Assembly (NCBI GenBank): GCA_947499125.1
Contig: CANMMP010000001.1
Coordinates: 868,001 to 932,000 of the forward strand
Origin: an uncultured Pontibacter sp.
Lineage (GTDB): Bacteria > Bacteroidota > Bacteroidia > Cytophagales > Hymenobacteraceae
Length of the DNA stretch: 64,000 nt
Direction: 5' to 3'
Part shown: piece by piece, positions 45,471 through 53,003 of the stretch
Numbering within the stretch: the first letter of the stretch is position 1
Layout: each line of letters starts with the position of its first letter
Notes under the pieces: model-generated
What the model was told of the DNA's origin: nothing
Seen by the model: only the letters and a program-made list of their open reading frames with translations
The model's database searches: none
Made by a program: the position numbers and the translations under genes

Positions 45471-45633
45471 AGTTTGTTATCAACTATAAAAATAAAAACT
45501 GCCTGAAGTTATAAATTAAAAGTCTGACAGCAACTATACAATAAACTATAAATTAACTACTTACATGCTATTGCTAAATTTTACAAAAGTCTGATTTTCT
45601 GAATCATTGTTTTCTTCCTGATGTACCGGGCTA

Positions 45634-45641
45634 TACTTTTG
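45634..45641 (+). promoter_or_regulatory. -7 box TACTTTTG before the secreted paralogue pair
   Basis: Perfect TAnnTTTG about 50 nt before the ATG at 45691; the box itself overlaps a TATACTT word. Confidence 0.45.
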
Positions 45642-45690
45642 ACTCAACATAACCAAAAAGTATTTCTAAAAATCATAAAACAACAGCATC

Positions 45691-46401
45691 ATGAAAAAGA
45701 CATTATTTACTCTGCTTGCCTTGGTTACAGTTATAGTTTGCCAGGCACAGGACGTTATCACGAAACGCAACGGCGACGAGCTAAAAGCCAGGGTATTGGA
45801 AATAAACCCTTCGGATATAAAGTATAAGCGTTTCGACAACCTGGAAGGCCCTACCATTTCTATACTGAAGTCTGAGGTTTTTATGATCGTGTTTGAGAAC
45901 GGCACCAAAGAAGTATTAAACACACAAAATGCGCAAACACCAAGTCCGCTGCCTGCCTACCACGAGCCGCAACAGTTAAAATTATCGGGCCCAAGGTTAG
46001 GCTTTACCATCATTAGCCAGCGCCTTATAGATAACCTTAAAGAAGAGCACCAGGAAACTATAAGCCCTTTCATAACGCAGTTTGGCTGGCAGTTCGAGAC
46101 GCGCATTTTTACATTAGAGAACGGCACATCAGGTTTATTTGAGTTCGTGCCATTGGTAGGTGGCCTGGAGCAGGGCAAATTTTTACCGAGCCTTAGTGCA
46201 TTGGTAGGCATACGCGGCGCTAAAGGCTTTGAGTTTGGCTTTGGCCCTAACTTGTCGGTGGGTGGTGCAGGACTGGTACTTGCGGCAGGCACTAATTTCC
46301 AGAGCCAGGGCATCAACTTCCCGGTTAACGTGGCCTTCGCCCCTTCTAAAGATGGCAGCCGTGTAAGCCTGCTCTTCGGCTTCAACTCACGCCGCTACTA
46401 A
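45691..46401 (+). CDS. Secreted NGDELKARVLEI-family protein A
   Basis: A 236-residue protein with a signal peptide (ending CQAQ) and an N-terminal domain of about 50 residues: DVITKRNGDELKARVLEI, then SDIKYKRFDNL and SEVFMIVFENGTKEVLN. This small beta domain is common in secreted Bacteroidota proteins. The remaining 140 residues look like an outer-membrane beta-barrel fold (alternating strands, aromatic ends). A shorter paralogue follows 40 nt later. Function unknown. Confidence 0.75.
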   Translation: MKKTLFTLLALVTVIVCQAQDVITKRNGDELKARVLEINPSDIKYKRFDNLEGPTISILKSEVFMIVFENGTKEVLNTQNAQTPSPLPAYHEPQQLKLSGPRLGFTIISQRLIDNLKEEHQETISPFITQFGWQFETRIFTLENGTSGLFEFVPLVGGLEQGKFLPSLSALVGIRGAKGFEFGFGPNLSVGGAGLVLAAGTNFQSQGINFPVNVAFAPSKDGSRVSLLFGFNSRRY

Positions 46402-46441
46402 AACCAACAACTATAAAACCTCAACTATAAAATAGGCTGTC

Positions 46442-47023
46442 ATGAAAAAATACTTGCTACTACTATTTACTGTGCTGGGTGCGCAGTTGGTTATGGCCCA
46501 GGATGTGATCGTTAAAACTAATGGCGAAGAATTGAAAGCCAGGGTGCTGGAGATAACAACAACCGATATCGCTTACCTGTCTGCTGACACCACGGATGCT
46601 GTAAACTATAAAATAGCCAAAGCAGAAGTGTTTATGATACGCTTTGCCAACGGCACCAAAGAAGTTTTCCAGGAAAACCTGCCTGCCAACACTACAGCAA
46701 CTATAGCCGACCCTGCACTTATGTATCAGAAAGGCCAACAGGATGCCCGATCCCATTACAAAGGCACTGGCGCTTTGCTAGGTTCGGCAGCCTCAGTTCT
46801 CATAGCCGGGCCTGTTGTACCTATCATCATCGGTGCTGTAAAACCCAGGGCTCACTATAACAAGGCATTGCCTGCTGCTTCGTTACAAGACCCTAACTAT
46901 GTAAGAGGCTACGAAAAACAGGCGCACAAGCGCAAAGTAGGAAAAGCAGCTTTGGGCTTTGGAATTGGAACTGGAGTTGGGGTGCTATACTTAATGCTGA
47001 GTGTTATGAGCCCGGGGAAGTAA
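46442..47023 (+). CDS. Secreted NGDELKARVLEI-family protein B
   Basis: A 193-residue paralogue of the preceding protein over the signal peptide and first 70 residues (DVIVKTNGEELKARVLEI, AEVFMIRFANGTKEVFQ). The C-terminal part differs: a short glycine-rich hydrophobic segment (GALLGSAASVLIAGPVVPIIIGAV) and a C-terminal hydrophobic stretch (KAALGFGIGTGVGVLYLMLSV), so it probably sits in or near a membrane. The pair arose by tandem duplication of the N-terminal module with different tails (inference). Confidence 0.75.
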   Translation: MKKYLLLLFTVLGAQLVMAQDVIVKTNGEELKARVLEITTTDIAYLSADTTDAVNYKIAKAEVFMIRFANGTKEVFQENLPANTTATIADPALMYQKGQQDARSHYKGTGALLGSAASVLIAGPVVPIIIGAVKPRAHYNKALPAASLQDPNYVRGYEKQAHKRKVGKAALGFGIGTGVGVLYLMLSVMSPGK

Positions 47024-47067
47024 AGAATATAAGTATAGACCCCTAAGTGTTTAAAAGGCTTCGGTAT

Positions 47068-47361
47068 CTATAGTTTATATATTGATGTCAACAAACAAAC
47101 CCAACATATAAACATAGTTACAATAATCAGTATCAAAAAAACTCCTGAGATCTTATTAAATAGTAAAGTCTTTCTAATGTAACCTCTCAAGACTTCATTG
47201 TTAGAGGTATTATAGATTTGTCTCAGTTTCTTGAATGTAATGTTCTTATCTTTTGCCATATCCAAAGCTGAAATCGCCTTATTGAGATAATAGGTGCTAA
47301 AAATTTTAGATACAACTGCTAGTACAAAGAGCAATCCTATAAGGGCTTGAATTATTTTCAT
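47068..47361 (-). CDS. Small two-helix membrane protein, AT-rich
   Basis: A 97-residue protein with an N-terminal membrane helix (IIQALIGLLFVLAVVSKIF), a polar middle (LDMAKDKNITFKKLRQIYNTSNNEVLRGYIRKTL) and a C-terminal helix (ISGVFLILIIVTMFICWVCLL). Codon use is more AT-rich than its neighbours, as in the other orphan genes. No recognised family. Confidence 0.6.
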   Translation of the reverse strand: MKIIQALIGLLFVLAVVSKIFSTYYLNKAISALDMAKDKNITFKKLRQIYNTSNNEVLRGYIRKTLLFNKISGVFLILIIVTMFICWVCLLTSIYKL

Positions 47362-47422
47362 TAGATGGCCAAAAGGATAAAGGCAAATAACTTATTTATA
47401 CTAAAAAAAAATTTACCAACCC

Positions 47423-48322
47423 CTAACTCCTCGGGTGGAAATCCTTGATCACTTGCTTCAGGTAATCTCTGTCCAGGTGAGTATAGATCTCGGTGGTAGT
47501 GATGGATTCGTGGCCCAGCATTTCCTGCACAGCGCGCAGGTCGGCGCCGCCTTCAATTAAGTGGGTGGCAAACGAGTGGCGGAACGTGTGCGGACTTACC
47601 TGTTTCTGTATGCCGGCTTTGGCTGCCAAGTCTTTAATGATCGTGAAAACCATAACGCGGGTAAGTTTGGCTCCTCGTCGGTTCAGGAACACAAAATCCT
47701 CGTGCCCTTTTTTGATCTTGAGGTGGCAGCGTACGCCTTCGCGGTATAGTTTGATGTGCTTCAAGGCATCGCGCCCGATCGGCACTAGGCGTTCCTTGTC
47801 TCCTTTACCAGCCACTTTTATAAAGCCCATGTCTTCGTACAGGTTGCTCAGTTTCAGGTCCAGCAATTCAGAAACGCGCAAACCCGAACTATAAAGAGTT
47901 TCGAGCATGGCACGGTTACGCGTCCCTTCCGGCGTAGACAGATCGATGGCAGCCAGCAGTTCCTCTATCTCATGAAAATTAAGCGTATCGGGTAGTTTGC
48001 GGTCCAGTTTGGGGGCTTCTATCGTTTCAGTCGGGTCAGAAGTCATCATATCCTCCATGATCAGGAACTTGTAAAAAGCCCGGATGCCCGACAAGGTACG
48101 CGCCTGCGAGTGCACGGTCATACCCAGTTCGTTCACCCACTCCAGGAGATCGCGAAGTATAGCCGGCGTTATGTGCTCGGGGGCAACCTGCAAACCTTTC
48201 AGGTCCAGGAAATCGGTCAGTTTACGCACATCGCGCAGGTATGCTTCTACCGAGTTACCCGACAGCGACTTCTCCAGGCGCAAATATTGTTCGAATTGCT
48301 TAACGGTTATATTCCAGGTCAT
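47423..48322 (-). CDS. xerD: Site-specific tyrosine recombinase XerD
   Basis: The 299-residue recombinase resolves chromosome dimers at dif together with FtsK. The catalytic set is intact: Arg in SSGLRVSELLDLKL (about 147), Lys in VAGKGDKERLVPIG, HTFRHSFATHLIEGG (His/Arg about 243-246), HxxR-type His in LGHESI and the Tyr in TTEIYTHLD. The N-terminal SAM-like domain (about 1-90) is present. It fits XerD/XerC of Bacteroidota. Confidence 0.93.
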   Translation of the reverse strand: MTWNITVKQFEQYLRLEKSLSGNSVEAYLRDVRKLTDFLDLKGLQVAPEHITPAILRDLLEWVNELGMTVHSQARTLSGIRAFYKFLIMEDMMTSDPTETIEAPKLDRKLPDTLNFHEIEELLAAIDLSTPEGTRNRAMLETLYSSGLRVSELLDLKLSNLYEDMGFIKVAGKGDKERLVPIGRDALKHIKLYREGVRCHLKIKKGHEDFVFLNRRGAKLTRVMVFTIIKDLAAKAGIQKQVSPHTFRHSFATHLIEGGADLRAVQEMLGHESITTTEIYTHLDRDYLKQVIKDFHPRS

Positions 48323-48708
48323 ATGGGAAGTTAGAAAATTGAGAAGTTAGAAGTTATCTAACCACCCCTATCCCCTCAGAGCTACGCTCGCTACCTTCGA
48401 ACTCTCTTCTCGGTAGTCTAAGGCGGGGAATCATTATCTACCATTTAAATATTCATAGTTTCATAATTTAAGTTATTACTTTAAATAACCTATAACTATA
48501 AAACCTTAAGTATAAAAAAGTATCAGCAGCTCCCCTCCTTAGACAAGGAGGGGCAGGGGGTGGTTTGACTTCATTCACCATCAAACTATAATATGCGTAT
48601 CTTTTGTCTTTCGTCAAACATTCTTTTGTCAAAGAATAAAGCAAATATAGTTAATCCTTACCTTTGCAACTTCCGTTTTATGCGGAAATCAAGAAACTCC
48701 CGGACACT
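48323..48708. repeat. xerD-aroQ spacer with two G/C-rich elements
   Basis: Contains a degenerate G/C-rich element (48357-48431) with an ACCACCCCTATCCCC arm and a second, clean one, CCCCTCCTT-AGAC-AAGGAGGGG with GGGGGTGGTTTGA arm (48532-48568), plus AACTATA words. The aroQ promoter lies at the right end. No protein gene. Confidence 0.65.
48659..48666 (+). promoter_or_regulatory. -7 box TACCTTTG before aroQ
   Basis: Perfect TAnnTTTG followed by C, about 43 nt before the ATG at 48709. It favours the start at 48709 over an in-frame ATG-less extension from 48664. Confidence 0.55.
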
Positions 48709-49161
48709 ATGAAAATTCTGATCCTGAACGGCCCTAACCTGAACCTGCTGGGCATCCGCGAAAAAGCTGTATATGGCAGTCGCTCTTTCGAAGATTACTT
48801 TGAAGAGCTGAAAGAAGCTTTTCCGGCACTGGAGCTAAGCTATTTCCAGAGCAACACCGAAGGCGCCCTGATAGACAAGCTGCACGAAGTAGGTTTTAAT
48901 TACAAAGGCATCGTATTTAATGCCGGTGCCTATACGCATACATCTGTTGCCCTTTCGGATGCCGTTAAAGCTATCGAAGCGCCAGTAATTGAAGTACACA
49001 TCTCCAATATTTATGCGCGGGAAGCGTTCAGGCATAAAAGTATGCTGGCTCCTTACTGCACAGGCAGCATTGTAGGCTTCGGGCTGGAAAGTTACCGCCT
49101 GGCCCTGCAATACTTCGAGCGGCTTAAACCAAAAAAGATCGGTTTTGGCGCAAGCAAGTAG
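48709..49161 (+). CDS. aroQ: 3-dehydroquinate dehydratase, type II
   Basis: The 150-residue enzyme dehydrates 3-dehydroquinate in the shikimate pathway. Family motifs: LILNGPNLNLLGIREKAVYG with the catalytic Tyr at the end of the first loop, VFNAGAYTHTSVALSDA, and EVHISNIYAREAFRHKS with the catalytic His. The ATG at 48709 gives the family N-terminus; the extension to 48664 would overlap the promoter. Confidence 0.95.
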   Translation: MKILILNGPNLNLLGIREKAVYGSRSFEDYFEELKEAFPALELSYFQSNTEGALIDKLHEVGFNYKGIVFNAGAYTHTSVALSDAVKAIEAPVIEVHISNIYAREAFRHKSMLAPYCTGSIVGFGLESYRLALQYFERLKPKKIGFGASK

Positions 49162-49226
49162 ACCAGTTAAAACAAAAGTCTTACAGAAGATATAGGTTTA
49201 GTACTATACTTTCGTTATATTCCCGA

Positions 49227-50291
49227 ATGATGCTCAATTTTTATCCAGGTCCTTCTAAAGTATATCCTGAGGTGCGCACCTACCTTACCGATGCGTACGA
49301 TGAAGGCATATTGGGCACCCCACACCGGGGCGAGCAGTTTGTGCAGCTATCCAGGGCTACGGTTGGCCTGCTGAAGCGCAAACTCAACATACCACAGGAT
49401 TATCTCATATTTTACGCCTCGTCGGCTACCGAGTGCTGGGAGATACTCATCCAAAGCCTGACCACCAAAAAGAGCTTCCATATTTACAATGGTTCTTTTG
49501 GCGAGAAATGGATGGAGTATGCACAGAAACTGCGTCCTGCTTCAGAGGGCCATGCTTTTGATGTAAACGAGGCCATGCCGGTCGACCAACTGGAGATCAG
49601 CAGCGATACCGAACTTATATGTTTTACCCAGAACGAGACATCTAACGGCACACAGGTTACGCCAACAACTATACTTAACCTACACAACCGTTACCGCGAT
49701 ACATTAATTGCCGTGGATGCTACTTCGTCGATGGCGGGGCTCAACCTGAAACTTATAAAAGCTGACATCTGGTTTGCTTCGGTACAGAAGTGCTTTGGTT
49801 TGCCTTCGGGCCTGGCCATAATGTGCTGTTCGCCACGCACTATTTTCAGGGCGAAGCAGATAGCCGAGCTCCAGCATTACAACAGCCTGGTAAGCATGTA
49901 CGAAAAAATGCTGAACTACCAGACCACCACAACCCCCAATGTGCTGGACATTTACCTGTTGCGCCGCGTACTCGAAGACCGTCCGTTTATTAAATCATTA
50001 GAGCAGAGCCTTGTAGACCGCTCACAGGAATTGTATGAGTTTTTCAGCCAGTTCCAGGATATACAGTTGCTGGTAGAGAACGAGGAAGTGCGCTCTAAAA
50101 CCGTAATTGCCCTGCAAGCCAGCGAGCGCTTAGTAGACGACATCAAGAAACGTGCTTTGCACCACAACATTAAACTCGGCAACGGCTATGGCAACTGGCA
50201 GCGCAATACTTTCCGGGTTGCTAACTTCCCGGCTATACTTGATGAGGAATACGAGGAGCTGAAGCGCTTTTTCCTACATTATTATGCCTAA
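49227..50291 (+). CDS. Class V aminotransferase (SerC/alanine-glyoxylate type)
   Basis: A 354-residue PLP enzyme. The start (MMLNFYPGPSKVYPEVRTYL) and the central NETSNGTQVTP match the phosphoserine aminotransferase/AGT group; the Schiff-base Lys is in ASVQKCFGLPSGLAIM (about 189). It lacks a PSAT neighbour such as SerA, so serine synthesis is not shown. It is the gene after aroQ by 65 nt, with its own weak box (TACTTTCG near 49207). Confidence 0.88.
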   Translation: MMLNFYPGPSKVYPEVRTYLTDAYDEGILGTPHRGEQFVQLSRATVGLLKRKLNIPQDYLIFYASSATECWEILIQSLTTKKSFHIYNGSFGEKWMEYAQKLRPASEGHAFDVNEAMPVDQLEISSDTELICFTQNETSNGTQVTPTTILNLHNRYRDTLIAVDATSSMAGLNLKLIKADIWFASVQKCFGLPSGLAIMCCSPRTIFRAKQIAELQHYNSLVSMYEKMLNYQTTTTPNVLDIYLLRRVLEDRPFIKSLEQSLVDRSQELYEFFSQFQDIQLLVENEEVRSKTVIALQASERLVDDIKKRALHHNIKLGNGYGNWQRNTFRVANFPAILDEEYEELKRFFLHYYA

Positions 50292-50296
50292 GTTTC

Positions 50297-50304
50297 TACC
50301 TTTG
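50297..50304 (+). promoter_or_regulatory. -7 box TACCTTTG before the MarC-family gene
   Basis: Perfect TAnnTTTG followed by C, giving a leader of about 20 nt to the ATG at 50330. It lies only 6 nt after the stop codon of the aminotransferase gene. Confidence 0.55.
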
Positions 50305-50329
50305 CGCGCAAATATAACTCTAAGCGCCC

Positions 50330-50902
50330 ATGGAAATTTTTAACTTCAAGGAAATCATATCAGTAACCCTGATCCTGTTTGCGATCATTGATATTTTAGG
50401 GTCCATTCCGATCATCATTAACCTGCGTAAGCGCGAAGGCGTTATCCAGTCCGAAAAGGCAACCATTATATCGGGCGTTTTGATGATCGCTTTCCTGTTT
50501 GTAGGCGATGGGATTCTGCAACTGTTTGGTATCGATTTCCAGTCGTTTGCCATGGCGGGCGCTATCATTATTTTCCTTATCGGTTTGGAGATGATCCTGG
50601 GCAAAGACTTTTTCCATAACGATCCGGAAATAAAAAGCGGCTCTATAGTTCCGCTGGCGTTCCCGCTTATAGTTGGCGCCGGCACCATGACCACCCTGCT
50701 CTCGTTGCGTGCAGCTTATTCGGTTCCGAACATCCTGGTTGGTATTATACTTAACCTGCTGTTTGTATATGTGGTGCTAAAAGCGTCGGGTTGGATAGAG
50801 ACGAAATTAGGCAAAGCTGGTGCCGACGTGCTGCGTAAAGTATTCGGGGTTATTCTGCTGGCCATTGCCATTAAACTGTTCAAGAGCAACCTGCCTCTTT
50901 AA
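50330..50902 (+). CDS. MarC family integral membrane protein
   Basis: A 190-residue protein with six membrane helices and MarC-typical motifs near each half (DILGSIPIIINLRKREG, PLAFPLIVGAGTMTTLLSL). MarC proteins were once linked to antibiotic resistance, but their function remains unclear. Codon use is ordinary. The downstream spacer is filled with inverted GATTGTTAATTG words. Confidence 0.9.
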   Translation: MEIFNFKEIISVTLILFAIIDILGSIPIIINLRKREGVIQSEKATIISGVLMIAFLFVGDGILQLFGIDFQSFAMAGAIIIFLIGLEMILGKDFFHNDPEIKSGSIVPLAFPLIVGAGTMTTLLSLRAAYSVPNILVGIILNLLFVYVVLKASGWIETKLGKAGADVLRKVFGVILLAIAIKLFKSNLPL

Positions 50903-51052
50903 TTTTAATTGTTGATTGTTAATTGCTGATTGCTAACTGGTGCTTCATTCTATTTACGTATGGTCAACAACCATAAAACAAGTTAAACAACTATGCCTTC
51001 AACAATTAAAGTCTTCAACAATTAGCAACCAACAATCCGCAATTTATTACCT
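50903..51052. repeat. GATTGTTAATTG-type inverted words
   Basis: AATTGTTGATTGTTAATTGC with more of the same (50908-50937) and complementary ACAATTAG/CAACAATC words (51001-51040) form an imperfect inverted repeat in the marC-rnhA spacer. Similar in style to 26700-26788. Confidence 0.55.
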
Positions 51053-51517
51053 ATGATAGAATTATTTACCGATGGTGCTTCGCGCGGCAACCCGGGTCCG
51101 GGAGGCTACGGAACAATACTGCGCTGGAAACATCACGAAAAAGAGATAACGCAGGGCTTCCGCAAAACAACCAACAACCGCATGGAATTGCTGGCAGTTA
51201 TAGTTGGGCTGGAGGCCATCAGTAAGCCAGGCATTCCTGTTACGGTGTACTCCGACTCTAAATACGTGGTAGATGCCGTTGAAAAACGCTGGGTATTTGG
51301 CTGGCAGAAAAAAGGCTTCGCAGGAAAAGCCAACGGCGACCTTTGGGCTCGTTTCTTAAAAGTATATGCCAAACACAATGTAAAATTTGTCTGGATTCGT
51401 GGCCACGCCGGTCATCCCGAAAACGAACGTTGCGACGAACTGGCCGTAGCCAGCGCCCTCTCCCCCAACCTGCTAATCGATGAGGGTTTTGAATCTGGGA
51501 AGTATAACTCTAAGTAG
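51053..51517 (+). CDS. rnhA: Ribonuclease HI
   Basis: The 154-residue nuclease cuts RNA in RNA/DNA hybrids. The active-site set is present: Asp7 in ELFTDGASRGNPGPGGYG, Glu in NNRMELLAV (about 44), Asp in YSDSKYVV (about 68) and Asp in NERCDELA (about 129), with His in RGHAGHPENE nearby. The stop codon's last base is the first base of a 29-bp inverted repeat that bounds the next gene. Confidence 0.95.
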   Translation: MIELFTDGASRGNPGPGGYGTILRWKHHEKEITQGFRKTTNNRMELLAVIVGLEAISKPGIPVTVYSDSKYVVDAVEKRWVFGWQKKGFAGKANGDLWARFLKVYAKHNVKFVWIRGHAGHPENERCDELAVASALSPNLLIDEGFESGKYNSK

Positions 51518-51545
51518 GACTAAGATTTATAAGATTAAAGGATTT
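51517..51545. repeat. Left 29-bp inverted repeat of the cassette
   Basis: Starts GGACTAAGATTTATAAG and ends AAAGGATTT. Its exact complement is at 51838-51866. The first base is the G of the rnhA TAG stop. Confidence 0.95.
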
Positions 51546-51547
51546 GC

Positions 51548-51829
51548 ATGATTCCGTTGGATGGTTTAGTCGCAGCAGTTTATGTGTCGATTGGTATACT
51601 AATACTATCTATAATTATTTATGCAATCGTAGGATTTCTTGTACTAAGAAAAAGGCATTGGATTGTATGTATGATTTATTTCATAGTAAGTCCTTTGTTT
51701 ATCATTACAGGTTACACATTGACTCATACATTGAATAGTCCCGATTACATTTTAACATCAATGCTGCTTATCATATTATTCAACAGCTTTTTTCTACCAA
51801 TAACAAAGCGGTTCAGGAAGGCAACCTAA
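51548..51829 (+). CDS. Small membrane protein inside the cassette
   Basis: A 93-residue protein with three predicted membrane helices (LVAAVYVSIGILILSIIIYAIVGFLVL, WIVCMIYFIVSPLFIITGY, YILTSMLLIILFNSFFLPI) and a basic C-terminus. It is strongly AT-rich compared with rnhA and trmN6. No known family is recognised. It lies between the two 29-bp inverted repeats, with its ATG 2 nt after the left one and its stop 8 nt before the right one. Confidence 0.7.
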   Translation: MIPLDGLVAAVYVSIGILILSIIIYAIVGFLVLRKRHWIVCMIYFIVSPLFIITGYTLTHTLNSPDYILTSMLLIILFNSFFLPITKRFRKAT

Positions 51830-51837
51830 AAATCCTA

Positions 51838-51866
51838 AAATCCTTTAATCTTATAAATCTTAGTCC
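51838..51866. repeat. Right 29-bp inverted repeat of the cassette
   Basis: Exact reverse complement of 51517-51545. It ends 2 nt before the GTG start of trmN6, so this repeat supplies the upstream region of that gene. Confidence 0.95.
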
Positions 51867-51868
51867 CT

Positions 51869-52585
51869 GTGCGCAATTCTTATTTCCAGTTCAAGCAGTT
51901 CCGGGTAGAGCAGGACAAGTGCGCCATGAAGGTATGTACTGATACGTGTTTGTTTGGGGCAACTATAGATGTAGCGCATGCTGAACGAATACTGGACATT
52001 GGCACCGGAACCGGGCTACTTTCGCTGATGGTGGCGCAACGAAGCACCGCAACTATAGATGCCGTAGAGATCAACCCCTATGCAGCAGCGCAAGCCAAAG
52101 AGAACTTTGCAATAAGCCCATGGAACGAAAGGCTGAACCTGCACCCGGTAAGCTTACAGGAATTTGCAAACTATAACCAACAGCACTACGATATTATCCT
52201 CTCTAACCCGCCCTTCTTCTTGGCATCATTAAAATCGGGTAACGCCGCTAAAGACAGCGCCAAACATACCGGCGACCTGTTTTTCGAGGATATCCTCAGC
52301 TTCGCACAAAAGCACTTGACACAACAGGGTAAACTATACATTCTGCTTCCGCCTGCAGAAGCCACACACTTTGCAAAACTCGCTCCGGCACATCAACTAA
52401 ACCTAACCGAAACTATAGAGGTCCTTACTTACATCAACGGCCAGTGCATCCGGCACATCCAGACTTATAGTTTCCAGCCAGTAGATTCGCCAACTATAAA
52501 ACAAATACATATCCGGGAGGCTGATAAGGTTACTTATACTTCGGAGTTTACTGAACTTTTGAGAGAGTATTATCTGGCTTTTTAA
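51869..52585 (+). CDS. trmN6: tRNA1(Val) adenine-37 N6-methyltransferase
   Basis: A 238-residue SAM-dependent N6-adenine methyltransferase of the TrmN6/YfiC family, modifying A37 of tRNA-Val. The start is GTG (MRNSYFQFKQFRVEQDKCAMKVCTD-type N-terminus matches relatives). SAM-binding motif: ILDIGTGTGLLSLM (about 37-50); catalytic NPPFF at about 112. It starts 2 nt downstream of the cassette's right inverted repeat, so it has no upstream region of its own. Confidence 0.9.
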   Translation: MRNSYFQFKQFRVEQDKCAMKVCTDTCLFGATIDVAHAERILDIGTGTGLLSLMVAQRSTATIDAVEINPYAAAQAKENFAISPWNERLNLHPVSLQEFANYNQQHYDIILSNPPFFLASLKSGNAAKDSAKHTGDLFFEDILSFAQKHLTQQGKLYILLPPAEATHFAKLAPAHQLNLTETIEVLTYINGQCIRHIQTYSFQPVDSPTIKQIHIREADKVTYTSEFTELLREYYLAF

Positions 52586-52637
52586 AGTAGTTGTAAAGCA
52601 AATAAAAGTAGACCCCAGTACAGCTCGATTTCACAAA

Positions 52638-52754
52638 CTGTCCCCTTGAGGGGACCGCAGGGGTGTAAAGCTACGGAGCAAGTGCTTTATACTGATTGAT
52701 ACCGTTATTGTCAGCTGTAGTAAAACACCCCTATAGTCCCCTCAAGGGGACAGT
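52638..52754. repeat. Inverted pair of GTCCCC-hairpin elements
   Basis: CTGTCCCCTTGAGGGGAC with GCAGGGGTGT arm (left) and ACACCCCTATAGTCCCCTCA with AGGGGACAG (right) are inverted copies flanking about 50 nt. The right one resembles 20094-20122. Confidence 0.7.
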
Positions 52755-52807
52755 CTTTTTACATGCCGTAAGTTTAGCGTTAGCGTAACTTGTGGCTTCA
52801 CATGGGG

Positions 52808-52979
52808 CCAGTTTTCAACTGGCGTGTTACTCCAAGCTATAGTTTCGCCAGTTACAAACTGGCTTCCATACGCAACCACCAGTTACCGCTGCGCTCAAAC
52901 TGGCGGTATTTCTTTGAACTATAGCATCCAACCTGGCCAGAGGCCCAACTATAGTTCGACGCGAGCGAGGACGCTCGCG
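52808..52979. repeat. Hairpin array, GGCCAGAGGCC type, copy 2
   Basis: CCAGTT-TTC-AACTGG (52808-52822), GCCAGTT-ACA-AACTGGC (52847-52863), a longer CCAGTT...AACTGG (about 52889-52912), GGCC-AGA-GGCC, then CGCGAGCG-AGGA-CGCTCGCG (52960-52979). Shares an identical 24-nt stretch with 27807-27830. Confidence 0.8.
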
Positions 52980-53003
52980 CCTTGCGGGTAGTTCCCCTCC
53001 TCT

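Larger units (their letters stand above)
51517..51866. mobile_element. Inverted-repeat-bounded cassette carrying one small gene
   Basis: A 350-bp unit with perfect 29-bp inverted ends enclosing one AT-rich membrane protein gene and nothing else. It exactly fills the space between the rnhA stop and 2 nt before the trmN6 GTG start. No target-site duplication is visible (flanks AAGTA and CTGTG) and there is no transposase, so movement would need help in trans. The mobile nature is an inference. Confidence 0.55.
52586..53003. repeat. Repeat-filled spacer after trmN6
   Basis: 418 nt. Contains an inverted pair of GTCCCC hairpins (52638-52754), a hairpin array (52808-52979) and the hairpin CCCCTCCT-CTTTAAA-AGGAGGGG with arm (52994-53030) that runs into the end of the next gene. 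No protein gene. Confidence 0.7.
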
